From Variovorax gossypii (lineage in GTDB: Bacteria; Pseudomonadota; Gammaproteobacteria; Burkholderiales; Burkholderiaceae_C): 64,000 bases of DNA. The notes beneath the pieces were generated by a model that ran no database searches, was not told the origin of the DNA, and was given only the letters and a program-made list of their open reading frames with translations. Made by a program: the position numbers and the translations under genes. The stretch spans positions 1 to 64,000 of the forward strand of contig NZ_RXOE01000011.1 of assembly GCF_003965815.1 (NCBI RefSeq). The letters run 5' to 3'. Positions 34,864-43,929 of this stretch are shown here, one piece after another. The stretch's first letter is position 1, and the number at the start of each line of letters is the position of its first letter.

Positions 34864-35238
34864 TCAGTTGCGATACGGATTGTTCGGCCGGCGGTCATAG
34901 CGGTTCGGCACGCCGTCGCCGTCACGGTCCCAGCGACCCGAGTTGTAGACCCAGCGGCCGCCGTCCTGGCGCCACTCCGGCGGACGGTAGGCGTAGCCCG
35001 GGCGGGCTCGGACCCAGCCGCCGCCGATCCACACGTGGCGGCCGCCACGCCACTCGTAATGTCCCGGCGCCCACACATAGCCGCGGCGCGGCGGGGGAAC
35101 GCGCTCATAGCGCGGCGGAGGCGGCGGCGTCTGGATGGTGATCACAGGCTGCGCCTGCACGGCCGTCGGAACGGTCAGTGCGCCCACCGACAGAAGCGAT
35201 GCAGCGCCGACGGAAAGAGCCAATGCGAGTTTTTTCAT
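34864..35238 (-). CDS. YXWGXW-repeat secreted protein with calcium-binding-like tail
   Basis: The 124-residue protein has AGGAG before the ATG and a signal peptide (LTVPTAVQAQ). After a poly-Pro stretch come three Tyr/Trp repeats (GYVWAPGHYEWRGGRHVWIG, GRWVYNSGRWD), typical of YXWGXW outer-envelope proteins. The C terminus DRDGDGVPNRYDRRPNNP matches the Asp-rich pattern of thrombospondin type 3 or EF-like Ca2+ loops. Function is unknown; relatives are small stress-linked envelope proteins. Confidence 0.75.
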   Translation of the reverse strand: MKKLALALSVGAASLLSVGALTVPTAVQAQPVITIQTPPPPPRYERVPPPRRGYVWAPGHYEWRGGRHVWIGGGWVRARPGYAYRPPEWRQDGGRWVYNSGRWDRDGDGVPNRYDRRPNNPYRN

Positions 35239-35403
35239 GAAGAACTCCTCATGAGTTGTTGGAGGAGCCTTCATGCTGCCCAGCCCTTGTGAACCTCCTG
35301 TAAGCCAGACACGAAGTCTTGTGTAAAGCTGTGACGCGCCTTTGGGGCCTTTTAGGCTCTTGCTAGCGCTCACTCACAGAGGTTCACAGAGGTTTTCCGG
35401 CAT

Positions 35404-36723
35404 TCACTCCTGCAGTTCGTGCAGGTCTATGGCCGTGGCCATCGCTGCATGGCCGGCCTTGTTGGGATGCAGGTGGTCGCCCGAATCGTAGAGCGGGTTC
35501 AGCGCCTGCGGGTCGGCCGGATCGCGCAGCGCGGCGTCGAAATCGATCACGCCGTCGATGTCCTGCCTGCTGCGGATCCAGCGGTTCACGGCCTCGCGCA
35601 TGACTTCGTTCGCCTCGCTCCAGTAGGGCGTGTTCCTGAACGGCGGCACGGTGCCGATCAGCACCTTCACGCCCTTGGCGCGGGCCTGCTTCACGAGCTG
35701 CTTCAGCCCCTCGGTGATGCGCTCGGCCGTCGGCATGTCGCGCGGCTTCAGTTCGGCACCGGGCACCTTGGCGAACATCGCGCGGCCGATGTCGTTGGTG
35801 CCCAGCAGGATGATCGCGTGCGTCACGCCGCTCTGCTTCAGCGCGTCGAGCTCGAAGCGCGAGAGCCCGCTGGGCCCGATGCCGTCGGCCAGCAGCCGGT
35901 TGCCGCCGATGCCGAGGTTGAGCACCGCGACGTCCTGGCCGCCGGGTTGCGTATCGCGCAGGCGCGTGGCCAGCATGTCGGGATAGGCACCGCTGGTGGC
36001 TTCGGTGCTGCCGGCGGTGATCGAATCGCCGAATGCCACGACAGTGCGAATGGACCTGGTGGTGAGCACGTCGAGCCCTGTCACGATCTGGTTCAGCACC
36101 AGCGTCGACGGGTTCCTGAGCTTCGGCGTCATCACGGCATTGCCGGCCGTGACCCAGGTCGAGCCCGACTCCAGCATCGACGCGGTGGCGAACGGCGTGG
36201 TGCGGTCGAAGAAGGCGCTCACGACCACTGTCTGCCCCGCCTGCACCGGAAGGTCGACGCCATCGCTCCATGCATCCGCGCCCGGGGCGATGGTGAGGCT
36301 GCTGCGGCCGCCGAAACGCAGCACGTGCAGCGAGGTCGGCGAGAACGCCTCGCCGCCGGTGCCGCGCGCCACGCTCGCGGCGGCGATGCGCAGCGGCGTC
36401 TTGCCGAAGCGATTGGAAAAGCGGATGCGGATGCGCTCGCCGTCGAGCGACAGCTCCACCTTCTGGCGAAGCGTCTGCCCGCGCAGGTCATTGCCCGCCG
36501 GCGACGAGAAGCCGGCGCCTCCCGGGCTCGCGGCCATCTCGGCGAACTCGACAGGCGCCACGGCCCAGCTCGCGACCCAATGCGCCTCGGCGGGCTGCCG
36601 CGGACGCCCATCGGGCGTGACGGCCTGCACGCCGACGGCCAGCAGGGCGAGGAGGAAGGCGGCCACCCAGTGCGCGACGGCAACGTCGCGGAGGCGGGCT
36701 GCCCATCGGGAGACCAGATTCAT
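35404..36723 (-). CDS. Secreted SGNH/GDSL-type hydrolase
   Basis: The 439-residue protein has a signal or anchor segment (VAAFLLALLAVGVQAV), an N-terminal beta-rich part of about 200 residues, and an SGNH hydrolase domain: block I VVAFGDSITAGS (nucleophile Ser), block II LNLGIGGNR, block III LLGTNDIG and block V DHLHPNKAGH. Such enzymes are esterases or sugar deacetylases. The two-part layout resembles secreted rhamnogalacturonan-acetylesterase-like or lipase-like enzymes. No operon partner. Confidence 0.83.
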   Translation of the reverse strand: MNLVSRWAARLRDVAVAHWVAAFLLALLAVGVQAVTPDGRPRQPAEAHWVASWAVAPVEFAEMAASPGGAGFSSPAGNDLRGQTLRQKVELSLDGERIRIRFSNRFGKTPLRIAAASVARGTGGEAFSPTSLHVLRFGGRSSLTIAPGADAWSDGVDLPVQAGQTVVVSAFFDRTTPFATASMLESGSTWVTAGNAVMTPKLRNPSTLVLNQIVTGLDVLTTRSIRTVVAFGDSITAGSTEATSGAYPDMLATRLRDTQPGGQDVAVLNLGIGGNRLLADGIGPSGLSRFELDALKQSGVTHAIILLGTNDIGRAMFAKVPGAELKPRDMPTAERITEGLKQLVKQARAKGVKVLIGTVPPFRNTPYWSEANEVMREAVNRWIRSRQDIDGVIDFDAALRDPADPQALNPLYDSGDHLHPNKAGHAAMATAIDLHELQE

Positions 36724-36788
36724 GCGCGCAAAGCGGCCCAGTGTACGGAGCCACTGTTCCCCCGCGCGTGACGAGGTCTAAAGCCCGG

Positions 36789-39700
36789 TTACCAGGTGTC
36801 TACATACGCAACCGCAGGTCCCTGCGCCTTCGTGGCCGATGAAAGGCCACGCACCAGCCAGGTGCGTGTTTCGGCGGGGTCGATCACCGCGTCGATCTCC
36901 AGCGTCTGCGCCATGTGGATCGCCTCGCCGTTCTCGTACTGCTGCGCCACCAGCTTCTTGAAGAGCGCATCGCGCTCGGCGCCCTCGGGAGCCGCGGCCA
37001 GTTCCTTGCGGAAACCCAGCCGCACGGCACCTTCGAGCCCCATCGCGCCGAATTCGCCGGTGGGCCAGGCCACGGTGAAGACGGGCGCATCGAAGCCGCC
37101 GGCCGTCATCGCCTGCGCACCCAGTCCGTAGCCCTTGCGCAGCACCACGGCGAAGAAGGGAACGCGCAGATGCGAGGCCACCATGAACATGCGGCACACG
37201 TGGCGCACCTGCGCCTGCGCCTCGATGTCGGGCCCGACCATGAAGCCGGGCGTGTCGCACAACGAAACAATTGGAAGGCCGTGCGCGTTGCACAGCTGCA
37301 TGAAGCGCGCGGACTTGTCGGCCGCCTCCACGTCGATCGCGCCGCCGAGATGATGCGGGTTGTTGGCCATCAGGCCCACCGGCCTGCCCTCGATGCGCGC
37401 GAGCGCGGTGACGATGCCCGCGCCGAAGCCCGCGCGCAGTTCGAGCAGCGAGCCGGTGTCGGCCACGCCGCGCATCGCCGCGCGCACGTCGTACACGCGA
37501 AGCCGGTTCTCGGGCACCACATGGCGCAGTGTGCGCGGGTCGGCGCACTCCCAATCGGTGGTCGCGCCCTGGAAGTACGAGAGGTACTGCTTCGCGGCGG
37601 CCACCGCGGCGGCTTCGTCTTCCACCAGGATGTCGATAACGCCGTTGCGCGACTGCACGCCGCTCGGACCGATCTGCTCGGGCGCGAAGGTGCCGAGCCC
37701 GCCGCCCTCGATCATCGCGGGGCCGCTCATGCCGATGTTGCTGCCCTTGGTGGCGATGATCACGTCGGCGCAGCCCAGCAGCGCCGCGTTGCCCGCGAAG
37801 CAGCGCCCGTGCACGATGCCCACCACGGGCACCTTGCCCGACAGTGCCGCGAACTGGCTGAAGGTGTGGTTGTTCAGGCCGGCCACGATGGGCATGTCGG
37901 TGTCGCCCGGCCGCCCACCGCCGCCTTCCGCGAACAGCACCAGCGGCAGCCTGAGCTGGTGCGCCACCGCCAGCAGCCGATCGGTCTTGTGGTGGTTGCG
38001 CATGCCCTGCGTGCCGGCCAGCACGGTGTAGTCGTAGGCCAGCACCGCGCAGCGCGAGGCCTCGGGGCCGAACTGCTTCGCGTTGATGCTGCCCAGCCCC
38101 GTGACCATGCCGTCGGCGGGCGTGTTGACAATCAGGTCTTCCAGCGAGCGGCGGCGCGTCTGCGCGGCGATGGCGAGCGCGCCGTACTCGATGAAGTTGC
38201 CGGGATCGGACGCCGTGTCGCACAGGTCGGCGATGTTCTCGCGCGCGGTGCGCCCGCCCTGCGCGTGGCGCTTGTCGACCGCCGTCTTGCGGTTGGCATC
38301 GAGCGTGTAGGCGTGGCGGTCGATCACCTTCCGCAGGTCGGGGCGGATCGCATCCAGGTCTTGCTCGGCGCGGGCTTCCGCCTGCACCGCCTGCGCGTCG
38401 ACGGCTTCGAGCTGCACCAGCGACTGCCCCTCGACGAGATAGTCGCCCGGCGCGGCCAGCAGGGCGACCACGCGGCCGGCCACGGGCGCGTGCAGCAGGT
38501 GCTCCATCTTCATGGCCTCGAGCACGCCGAGCTGCGCGCCGACAGGCAGCACGTCGCCCACCTCGACCTCGAACTGCACGAGGCGCGCGGACATCGGGGC
38601 CTTGACGGTGAGTTCGTCCGATCCGTCGTCATCGGCAACAGGCGACGATTCCGCCGGTGTCTGCACCGTCTTCCTCGCCTGCTTTTCGAAGGCGGTTGCG
38701 GCAGCGAGCAGATCGCCCAGGTGCGCCTCCACGAAGCGCGTGTGCACCGCCTGCGTCGCGAACTCGGGCCGCGCCGCGATGGCACGCAGCAGCGGCAGGT
38801 TGGTGGCGATGCCGTCGATGTGGCATTCGTCCAGCGCGCGCAGCGAGCGGCGCAGCGCGTCCTCGAAGCGCGGCGATGGCGAGTGCACGATGAGCTTGGC
38901 CAGCAGCGTGTCGTAGTGCGGCGATGGCGCGAGGCCCGCGTAGCCGTGCGTGTCCACGCGCACGCCGGGGCCGGCCGGCAAATCGAAGCGCGCGAGCGTG
39001 CCGCCCGAAGGACGGGCATTGCCCTGCGCGTCGAGCGTCTCGGCATTGATGCGCCACTGCACCGCGAAGCCGCGCTGCGCCGCCGTGCGATCGGGCTCCA
39101 CGCCGAGCTCGCCCAGCGACTGGCCGGCAGCGACGGCGATCTGCAGCTGCACCAGATCGAGCCCCGTCACGGCCTCCGTCACCGTGTGCTCGACCTGCAG
39201 GCGCGGGTTCGCCTCGATGAAGACGAAGGGCAGCGTCGCCGATGCCGCGTCGACGAGAAACTCGAAGGTGCCGAGGCCCCGATAGCCCACCGCCTTCGCC
39301 ATGCGCAGCGCCGCCTGCGTGACCTGCGCGCGCAAGGCTTCGGGCAGCGATGGGCTGGGCGCGATCTCCACCAGCTTCTGGAAGCGCCGCTGCAGCGTGC
39401 ACTCGCGCTCGCCGAGGCTGGCGACAGCCTTGCCGTCGCCCAGCACCTGCACCTCGATGTGCCGCGCATTGCGCATCAGCCGCTCGACGTACACGCCCTC
39501 GATGCCGAAGGCGGCCTTGGCCTCCGACATGCAACGCGCGTGCGCCTCGGGCAGAACCTCCGCGTTCAGCACCGCGCGCATGCCGCGCCCGCCACCGCCG
39601 CCGATGGCCTTCACCATCACGCCGGCACCTTGTGCATGCTGCTCGGCGAAGAAGGCCTGCGCCTGCGCGAGCGTCACGGCGCCGGCGCTGCCGGGCATCA

Positions 39701-40088
39701 CCGGCACGTCGCACTGCGCGGCCAGCTCGCGCGCGCGCGCCTTGTCGCCGAAGAGCTCGAGCTGCCCGGGCGTTGGGCCGATGAAGGTCAGGCCGGCATC
39801 CGCGCAGGCCTGCGCGAAATCGGCGCGCTCGCTGAGAAAGCCGTAGCCGGGATGCACCGCATCGCAGCCCCGGGCCTTCGCCACGGCGATCAGCGCCGCG
39901 ATGTCGAGGTACGCAGAAGGCCCCGTCGCGTCGAGCGCAACGGCCGTGTCGGCCAGCTGCACGTGCAGCGCCGCCGCGTCGTCGCGCGCATGCACCGCCA
40001 CGCTGGCGATGCCCAGGTCGCGCAGCGCGCGCACCAGGCGCACCGCGATCTCGCCGCGGTTGGCAATCAGAACTTTGGAGAACAGCAA
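36789..40088 (-). CDS. Single-chain acyl-CoA carboxylase (biotin carboxylase, BCCP and carboxyltransferase)
   Basis: This 1099-residue protein starts at a TTG with GAGAGG 6 nt upstream. Residues 1-450 are biotin carboxylase (VLIANRGEIAVRLVRALRDL, Gly-rich loop GGGGRGMRAV, EANPRLQVEHTVTE). Residues about 490-565 are the biotinyl domain with EAMKMEH, biotin Lys near 525. Residues about 580-1099 are the carboxyltransferase (GRCFAGNAALLGCADV, RAMRGVADTGS, DTPGFMVGPDIEAQ). Three functions usually on separate subunits are on one chain, as in long-chain acyl-CoA carboxylases. The acyl-CoA substrate is unknown; the CoA ligase gene 10 bp upstream may supply it. Confidence 0.87.
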   Translation of the reverse strand: MLFSKVLIANRGEIAVRLVRALRDLGIASVAVHARDDAAALHVQLADTAVALDATGPSAYLDIAALIAVAKARGCDAVHPGYGFLSERADFAQACADAGLTFIGPTPGQLELFGDKARARELAAQCDVPVMPGSAGAVTLAQAQAFFAEQHAQGAGVMVKAIGGGGGRGMRAVLNAEVLPEAHARCMSEAKAAFGIEGVYVERLMRNARHIEVQVLGDGKAVASLGERECTLQRRFQKLVEIAPSPSLPEALRAQVTQAALRMAKAVGYRGLGTFEFLVDAASATLPFVFIEANPRLQVEHTVTEAVTGLDLVQLQIAVAAGQSLGELGVEPDRTAAQRGFAVQWRINAETLDAQGNARPSGGTLARFDLPAGPGVRVDTHGYAGLAPSPHYDTLLAKLIVHSPSPRFEDALRRSLRALDECHIDGIATNLPLLRAIAARPEFATQAVHTRFVEAHLGDLLAAATAFEKQARKTVQTPAESSPVADDDGSDELTVKAPMSARLVQFEVEVGDVLPVGAQLGVLEAMKMEHLLHAPVAGRVVALLAAPGDYLVEGQSLVQLEAVDAQAVQAEARAEQDLDAIRPDLRKVIDRHAYTLDANRKTAVDKRHAQGGRTARENIADLCDTASDPGNFIEYGALAIAAQTRRRSLEDLIVNTPADGMVTGLGSINAKQFGPEASRCAVLAYDYTVLAGTQGMRNHHKTDRLLAVAHQLRLPLVLFAEGGGGRPGDTDMPIVAGLNNHTFSQFAALSGKVPVVGIVHGRCFAGNAALLGCADVIIATKGSNIGMSGPAMIEGGGLGTFAPEQIGPSGVQSRNGVIDILVEDEAAAVAAAKQYLSYFQGATTDWECADPRTLRHVVPENRLRVYDVRAAMRGVADTGSLLELRAGFGAGIVTALARIEGRPVGLMANNPHHLGGAIDVEAADKSARFMQLCNAHGLPIVSLCDTPGFMVGPDIEAQAQVRHVCRMFMVASHLRVPFFAVVLRKGYGLGAQAMTAGGFDAPVFTVAWPTGEFGAMGLEGAVRLGFRKELAAAPEGAERDALFKKLVAQQYENGEAIHMAQTLEIDAVIDPAETRTWLVRGLSSATKAQGPAVAYVDTW

Positions 40089-40098
40089 ACGGAACCTC

Positions 40099-41712
40099 TC
40101 AGCTTTTGTCTTTGAGCAATCGGCGCAGCACCTTGCCCGCGCCGGTGGTGGGCAACGCGTCGATGAAGCTCACCGCGCGCGGCGCCTTGTAGCTAGCCAT
40201 GTTGTCGCGCGACCAGGCGATGAGCGCATCGGCTTCGAGCGCGGCGCCCGGCTTGCGCACGATGAAGGCCTTCACGACCTCGCCCTTCTCGGCGTCAGGC
40301 TGCGCGATGACCGCGGCCTGCGCCACCGCCGGGTGCTTGATGAGGATGGTCTCGACCTCCTCGGGGAACACGCTGTAGCCCGAGACCTTGATCATTTCCT
40401 TGAAGCGGCCGATGAAGGTAAGGTACCCGTCTGCATCGATCTTGCCCATGTCGCCCGTGTGCACCCAGCCGTTGCGCAGCGTGGCGGCCGTGGCCTCCGG
40501 CTTGTTCCAGTAGCCCTTGAACGAACCGGGGCTGGTGAGCACGATCTCGCCGACCTCGCCCGTTGGCATGTCGGCCTGCGTATCGGTGTCGATGATGCGG
40601 ATGGTCACTCCCGGCACCGCGATGCCCTGCGTGCCCCAGCGCGGCGCGTGGTGCGGCGTGTAGGTGTCGCAGGTGTGCGTCTCGCTCAGGCCGTAGGCCG
40701 CCTCGAACGAGGTGCAGTTGGGCGCGTGCGAGCGCCACTGCAGCGCCAGCGGCTCGGTGAAGGTGATGCCGAAGCTGGTTACCGGGTTCATCTTCAGGCT
40801 CGACAGATCGAAGCCCGCGATGTCCGGCACCTGCATGCAGGCCACGTTCATCGGCGCGATGCTGTACCACCAGCTCACCCTGTAGGTGTCGATGGCCTGC
40901 AGCACCGCGCGCGGATCGAAGCGATGCATCAGCACCGAGGTCGCGCCGGTGAGCACGGGCACGTTGACGCCCATCAGCATGCCGGCGATGTGATACAGCG
41001 GCGCGATGGACAGCAACACGTCCCCGGGCCCCACGCCGTTGCAGTCGGCCGCCGCGCGCGTCTTGAAGAGCGCGTTGCCGTAGCTCAGCATCGCGCCCTT
41101 GGGCAGGCCGGTGGTGCCCGAGGTGTAGGTCATGAGCGCCACGTCGTCCATGGCGATAGCCACGGGCTGCGGCTTCGCATCGCCACGCATCACGGCGAGA
41201 AAGTCTTCGCAGCCCTCGGCCGCGGCGCGGCCGGCCTTGCGCTCCGCCGCCAGTTCGGCCGGCAGGTCGAGCGAGGGCGGGTCGGGCAGCAGGTCGGCGT
41301 AGTGCACCACGAAGACGTGTTCCAGCGCGCTCTCCGGCTGCACCTTGCGCACGACCGGCAGCAGCGGCGCGGCGGCGACGATCACGCGCGCCTTCAGGTC
41401 GTTGACCTGGTAGGCCAGCTCGTGCTCCTTGTTGAGCGGCCCGCTCGGGCAGACAATGGCGCCGATCTTCTGGATGCCGAAGTGCGCCACCAGGTACTGC
41501 GGGCAGTTGTTGAGGAAGAGCACCACCGGCTCGCCCTTCTTCACGCCCAGCGCCTGCAGGCGCGCGGCGAAGGCGTCGCTCGCGCGGTCGAGCTCGGCCC
41601 AGCTCATCGAGTGGCCGTACCAGATGCAGGCGGGGCTGCCGCCCCGCTCTCGCGCGTGGGTGCGCAGGTACTCGTGCAGGGGCTGCTGCGGGCGTTCGGG
41701 CAATGTCTCCAT
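40099..41712 (-). CDS. AMP-dependent acyl-CoA synthetase/ligase
   Basis: The 537-residue protein has the ANL superfamily motifs: P-loop MTYTSGTTGLPKGAM, AYGLSETHT (A5), GWVHTGDMGKIDADGYLTFIGR (A7/A8 region) and a C-terminal catalytic Lys region (LPTTGAGKVLRR). It activates a carboxylic acid to acyl-AMP and then acyl-CoA. Closeness to the carboxylase gene and divergence from a TetR regulator suggest medium or long fatty acids, but the substrate cannot be read from the sequence. Confidence 0.87.
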   Translation of the reverse strand: METLPERPQQPLHEYLRTHARERGGSPACIWYGHSMSWAELDRASDAFAARLQALGVKKGEPVVLFLNNCPQYLVAHFGIQKIGAIVCPSGPLNKEHELAYQVNDLKARVIVAAAPLLPVVRKVQPESALEHVFVVHYADLLPDPPSLDLPAELAAERKAGRAAAEGCEDFLAVMRGDAKPQPVAIAMDDVALMTYTSGTTGLPKGAMLSYGNALFKTRAAADCNGVGPGDVLLSIAPLYHIAGMLMGVNVPVLTGATSVLMHRFDPRAVLQAIDTYRVSWWYSIAPMNVACMQVPDIAGFDLSSLKMNPVTSFGITFTEPLALQWRSHAPNCTSFEAAYGLSETHTCDTYTPHHAPRWGTQGIAVPGVTIRIIDTDTQADMPTGEVGEIVLTSPGSFKGYWNKPEATAATLRNGWVHTGDMGKIDADGYLTFIGRFKEMIKVSGYSVFPEEVETILIKHPAVAQAAVIAQPDAEKGEVVKAFIVRKPGAALEADALIAWSRDNMASYKAPRAVSFIDALPTTGAGKVLRRLLKDKS

Positions 41713-41792
41713 GGCGTCACTTTCTCAGGGTTATCGATAGCCGCCTGCGGCGGGCGGGCGCTTGCCAATGCCGCATGGTGCACGAACAATCC

Positions 41793-41804
41793 TACCCATG
41801 GGTA
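41793..41804. promoter_or_regulatory. Perfect 12 bp palindrome, probable TetR operator
   Basis: TACCCATGGGTA is a perfect palindrome in the gap between the ligase and TetR genes. If the regulator starts at 41798, the site overlaps its own start codon; if it starts at 41762 the site is inside the coding region. Either way it is well placed for autoregulation and for control of the divergent ligase-carboxylase operon. Confidence 0.45.
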
Positions 41805-42505
41805 TAACTTCCGCGACACGGCACAAACCCTCTGCAACGCAAGAGCAGCAGCAGAGCGAGAGCAGCACGACGGCACAGCCGCACCTTCCGCAGGGCACCG
41901 GCCGCCAGCGCGCGGCCACGCAGGGCACCGATCTGCAGCGCGAGCGCATCCTGCAGGCGGCGGCGCAGCTCTTCGCGGCGCAGGGCTATGCCAACACCAC
42001 CATGGCGCAGATCGTGCGCGAGCTGGGCGTGACCAAGCCCTTCGTGTACTACTACTTCCGCGACAAGCAGGAGATCTTCGAAACGCTGTCGTGGCGCCCC
42101 GCGGTCGACTGCTTCACCGCGCTCGACTTCGCCGCCGCCGACCCGCGCCGCGCGAGCGAGAAGGTGCTCGAGGGCATCGAGCGGCTGATCCGCGCGACCA
42201 TCTCGCACCACCCGGTGGCCTTCTTCCCCTATCGCGAGCCGCAGGTGTACCGCCCCGAGTACATCGCCGCGCAGAAGAAGCTCGCGCATCACTTCTACGA
42301 CCTGCTGTGCCCGCTGCTCGAGGAAGCACGCGCCGACGGCGACCTCGACTTCACCGAGACCAAGATCACCGCGCTCGCGGCCTGCAGCCTGCCGGGCTTC
42401 CTCTACAGCTGGTACCGCCCGGGCGGGCGCCTCTCGCCCGACGAAGTCGTGGCCGAACTCACGAAGCTGGCAAGCCGCGTGATCGGGCTGCGCACGAAGA
42501 ACTGA
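41798..42505 (+). CDS. TetR/AcrR family regulator of the acyl-CoA module
   Basis: The ATG at 41798 gives 235 residues; an ATG at 41762 is in frame and neither has a clear ribosome site. After a Gln/Ser-rich leader, the HTH is RILQAAAQLFAAQGYANTTM followed by AQIVRELGVTKPFVYYYFRDK. The C-terminal ligand domain (about 110-235) is helical. It is divergent from the ligase and carboxylase genes and next to a binding protein, so an acyl-CoA or fatty-acid ligand is plausible. Confidence 0.8.
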   Translation: MGITSATRHKPSATQEQQQSESSTTAQPHLPQGTGRQRAATQGTDLQRERILQAAAQLFAAQGYANTTMAQIVRELGVTKPFVYYYFRDKQEIFETLSWRPAVDCFTALDFAAADPRRASEKVLEGIERLIRATISHHPVAFFPYREPQVYRPEYIAAQKKLAHHFYDLLCPLLEEARADGDLDFTETKITALAACSLPGFLYSWYRPGGRLSPDEVVAELTKLASRVIGLRTKN

Positions 42506-42532
42506 AGACAACACCTCCGGAGACAAATCACC

Positions 42533-43789
42533 ATGAAGTTCAGGAAAGCGCCACTGGCGCGGATCGCCCTTGCCTGCCTGCTGGCCACCGCCGGCGCGTC
42601 GCACGCCCAGCAGGCGACCTACAAGATCGCCTACATCGATCCGCTGTCGGGCCCCTTCGCCAACGTGGGCGAGCTGATGCTGATGCACACGCAGTACGCC
42701 ATCGAGGACATCAACGCGAAAGGCGGCGTGCTCGGCGGCACCAAGCTGCAGCTGCTTCAGTTCGACAGCAAGCTCTCGGCGCAGGAAAGCCAGAGCGCGC
42801 TGCAGGCGGCCATCGACCAGGGCGCGAAGGCCATCGTGACCGGCGGCTCGGGCTCCTCGGTGGTCACGGCGCTGGTGCAGTCGGTGGCGCGCTGGAACCA
42901 GCGCAACCCGGGCAAGGAGCTGATCGTGCTGAACCACTCCTCCATCGACCCCGAGATGACGGGCAAGGCCTGCAGCTTCTGGCACTTCCAGACCGAGGCC
43001 AACACGGCGATGAAGATGAAGGCGCTGGCCAACTACATCAAGAAGACGCCGGACGTGAAGAAGGTCTACCTGCTGAACCAGGACTACGCGCACGGCAAGC
43101 AGTGGGCCAGCTACGGCCGCCAGCTGGTGGGCCTGGCGCGGCCCGACATCCAGTTCGTCGGCGAGACGCTGCACCCCATCGGCCGCGTGAAGGACTTCGC
43201 GCCCTACATCGCCAACGTGAAGCAAAGCGGCGCCGACTCGGTCATCACCGGCAACTGGGGCCAGGACATGACGCTGCTGCTGAAGGCGGCCGGTGACGCA
43301 GGCTACAACCTGCGCTACTTCAACCACAGCGCGGGCTCGGTGCCGGGCACGGTCACTGCCGTGTCGCAGGCGAAGCTGGGCCAGCTGACCTGGGTGGCCG
43401 AATGGCACCCGGGCGAGGCCGACACGCCGAAGGTCGACGCGCTTGCCAAGGCCTACAAGGCCAAGACGGGCAAGGACTTCCTCGCGCCGCGCATCGACAT
43501 GACGCCGCGCCTGCTGGCCGCCGCCATCGACAAGGCCGGCTCCACCGACACGGTGAAGGTCGCGCGCGCACTCGAGGACCTGACTTTCGACTCCGTGGTG
43601 GGCCCGGTGCGCATGCGCGGCGAAGACCACCAGCTGCTGCTGCCGCAGGTGGTCAACACCATCGCGCCGGTGGACGGCAAGACGGTGAAGACGGGCTGGG
43701 AAGGCACGAACTATGGTTTTCGCACCGACGCGGTCTATACCGGAAACGAACTGGCACAGGGCACGGAGTGCAAGATGGTCCGGCCCTGA
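42533..43789 (+). CDS. ABC transporter substrate-binding protein, branched-chain amino acid type
   Basis: The 418-residue protein has GGAGA upstream, a signal peptide ending GASHAQQ, and the type I periplasmic binding fold (YKIAYIDPLSGPFANVGE, VTGGSGSSVVTALVQ, LNQDYAHGKQWASYGRQLVG). The family binds amino acids, amides or aromatic acids for LIV-type ABC transporters. No permease or ATPase genes lie beside it, so it is an orphan. It is 27 bp downstream of the TetR gene and may import the substrate of the module. Confidence 0.87.
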   Translation: MKFRKAPLARIALACLLATAGASHAQQATYKIAYIDPLSGPFANVGELMLMHTQYAIEDINAKGGVLGGTKLQLLQFDSKLSAQESQSALQAAIDQGAKAIVTGGSGSSVVTALVQSVARWNQRNPGKELIVLNHSSIDPEMTGKACSFWHFQTEANTAMKMKALANYIKKTPDVKKVYLLNQDYAHGKQWASYGRQLVGLARPDIQFVGETLHPIGRVKDFAPYIANVKQSGADSVITGNWGQDMTLLLKAAGDAGYNLRYFNHSAGSVPGTVTAVSQAKLGQLTWVAEWHPGEADTPKVDALAKAYKAKTGKDFLAPRIDMTPRLLAAAIDKAGSTDTVKVARALEDLTFDSVVGPVRMRGEDHQLLLPQVVNTIAPVDGKTVKTGWEGTNYGFRTDAVYTGNELAQGTECKMVRP

Positions 43790-43817
43790 GCGATTCCTTC
43801 ACGACTGCTGAAGAGGG

Positions 43818-43841
43818 CGGGGTCTTGTAAGGGAAACCCCG
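43818..43841 (+). terminator. Weak hairpin after the substrate-binding protein gene
   Basis: CGGGGT and ACCCCG pair around a 12 nt loop 28 bp past the stop codon. There is no T-run, so it is a weak candidate. Confidence 0.3.
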
Positions 43842-43866
43842 TCCTGCCTGCCGCCTGTGCCGTCGG

Positions 43867-43895
43867 GATACTCCGGCTTGCGAAGCCCGGATATC
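43867..43895. promoter_or_regulatory. Inverted repeat 35 bp upstream of the P450 gene
   Basis: GATACTCCGG-CTT and GAAGCCCGGATATC form an almost perfect dyad with one unpaired base on each side. It sits between the end of the binding-protein gene and the P450 start, suitable for an operator. Confidence 0.35.
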
Positions 43896-43929
43896 AGAGG
43901 CGGGTCCATTCCAAAGGCACAACAAGACC

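Noticed and set aside
36915..40115. 1066-codon plus-strand frame opposite the carboxylase
   Set aside because: Composition is Arg/His/Ala-rich without motifs; the minus strand encodes a clear three-domain enzyme.
39901..43296. 1131-codon plus-strand frame spanning ligase, TetR and binding protein genes
   Set aside because: It runs across genes on both strands in a different frame; composition is that of a GC shadow.
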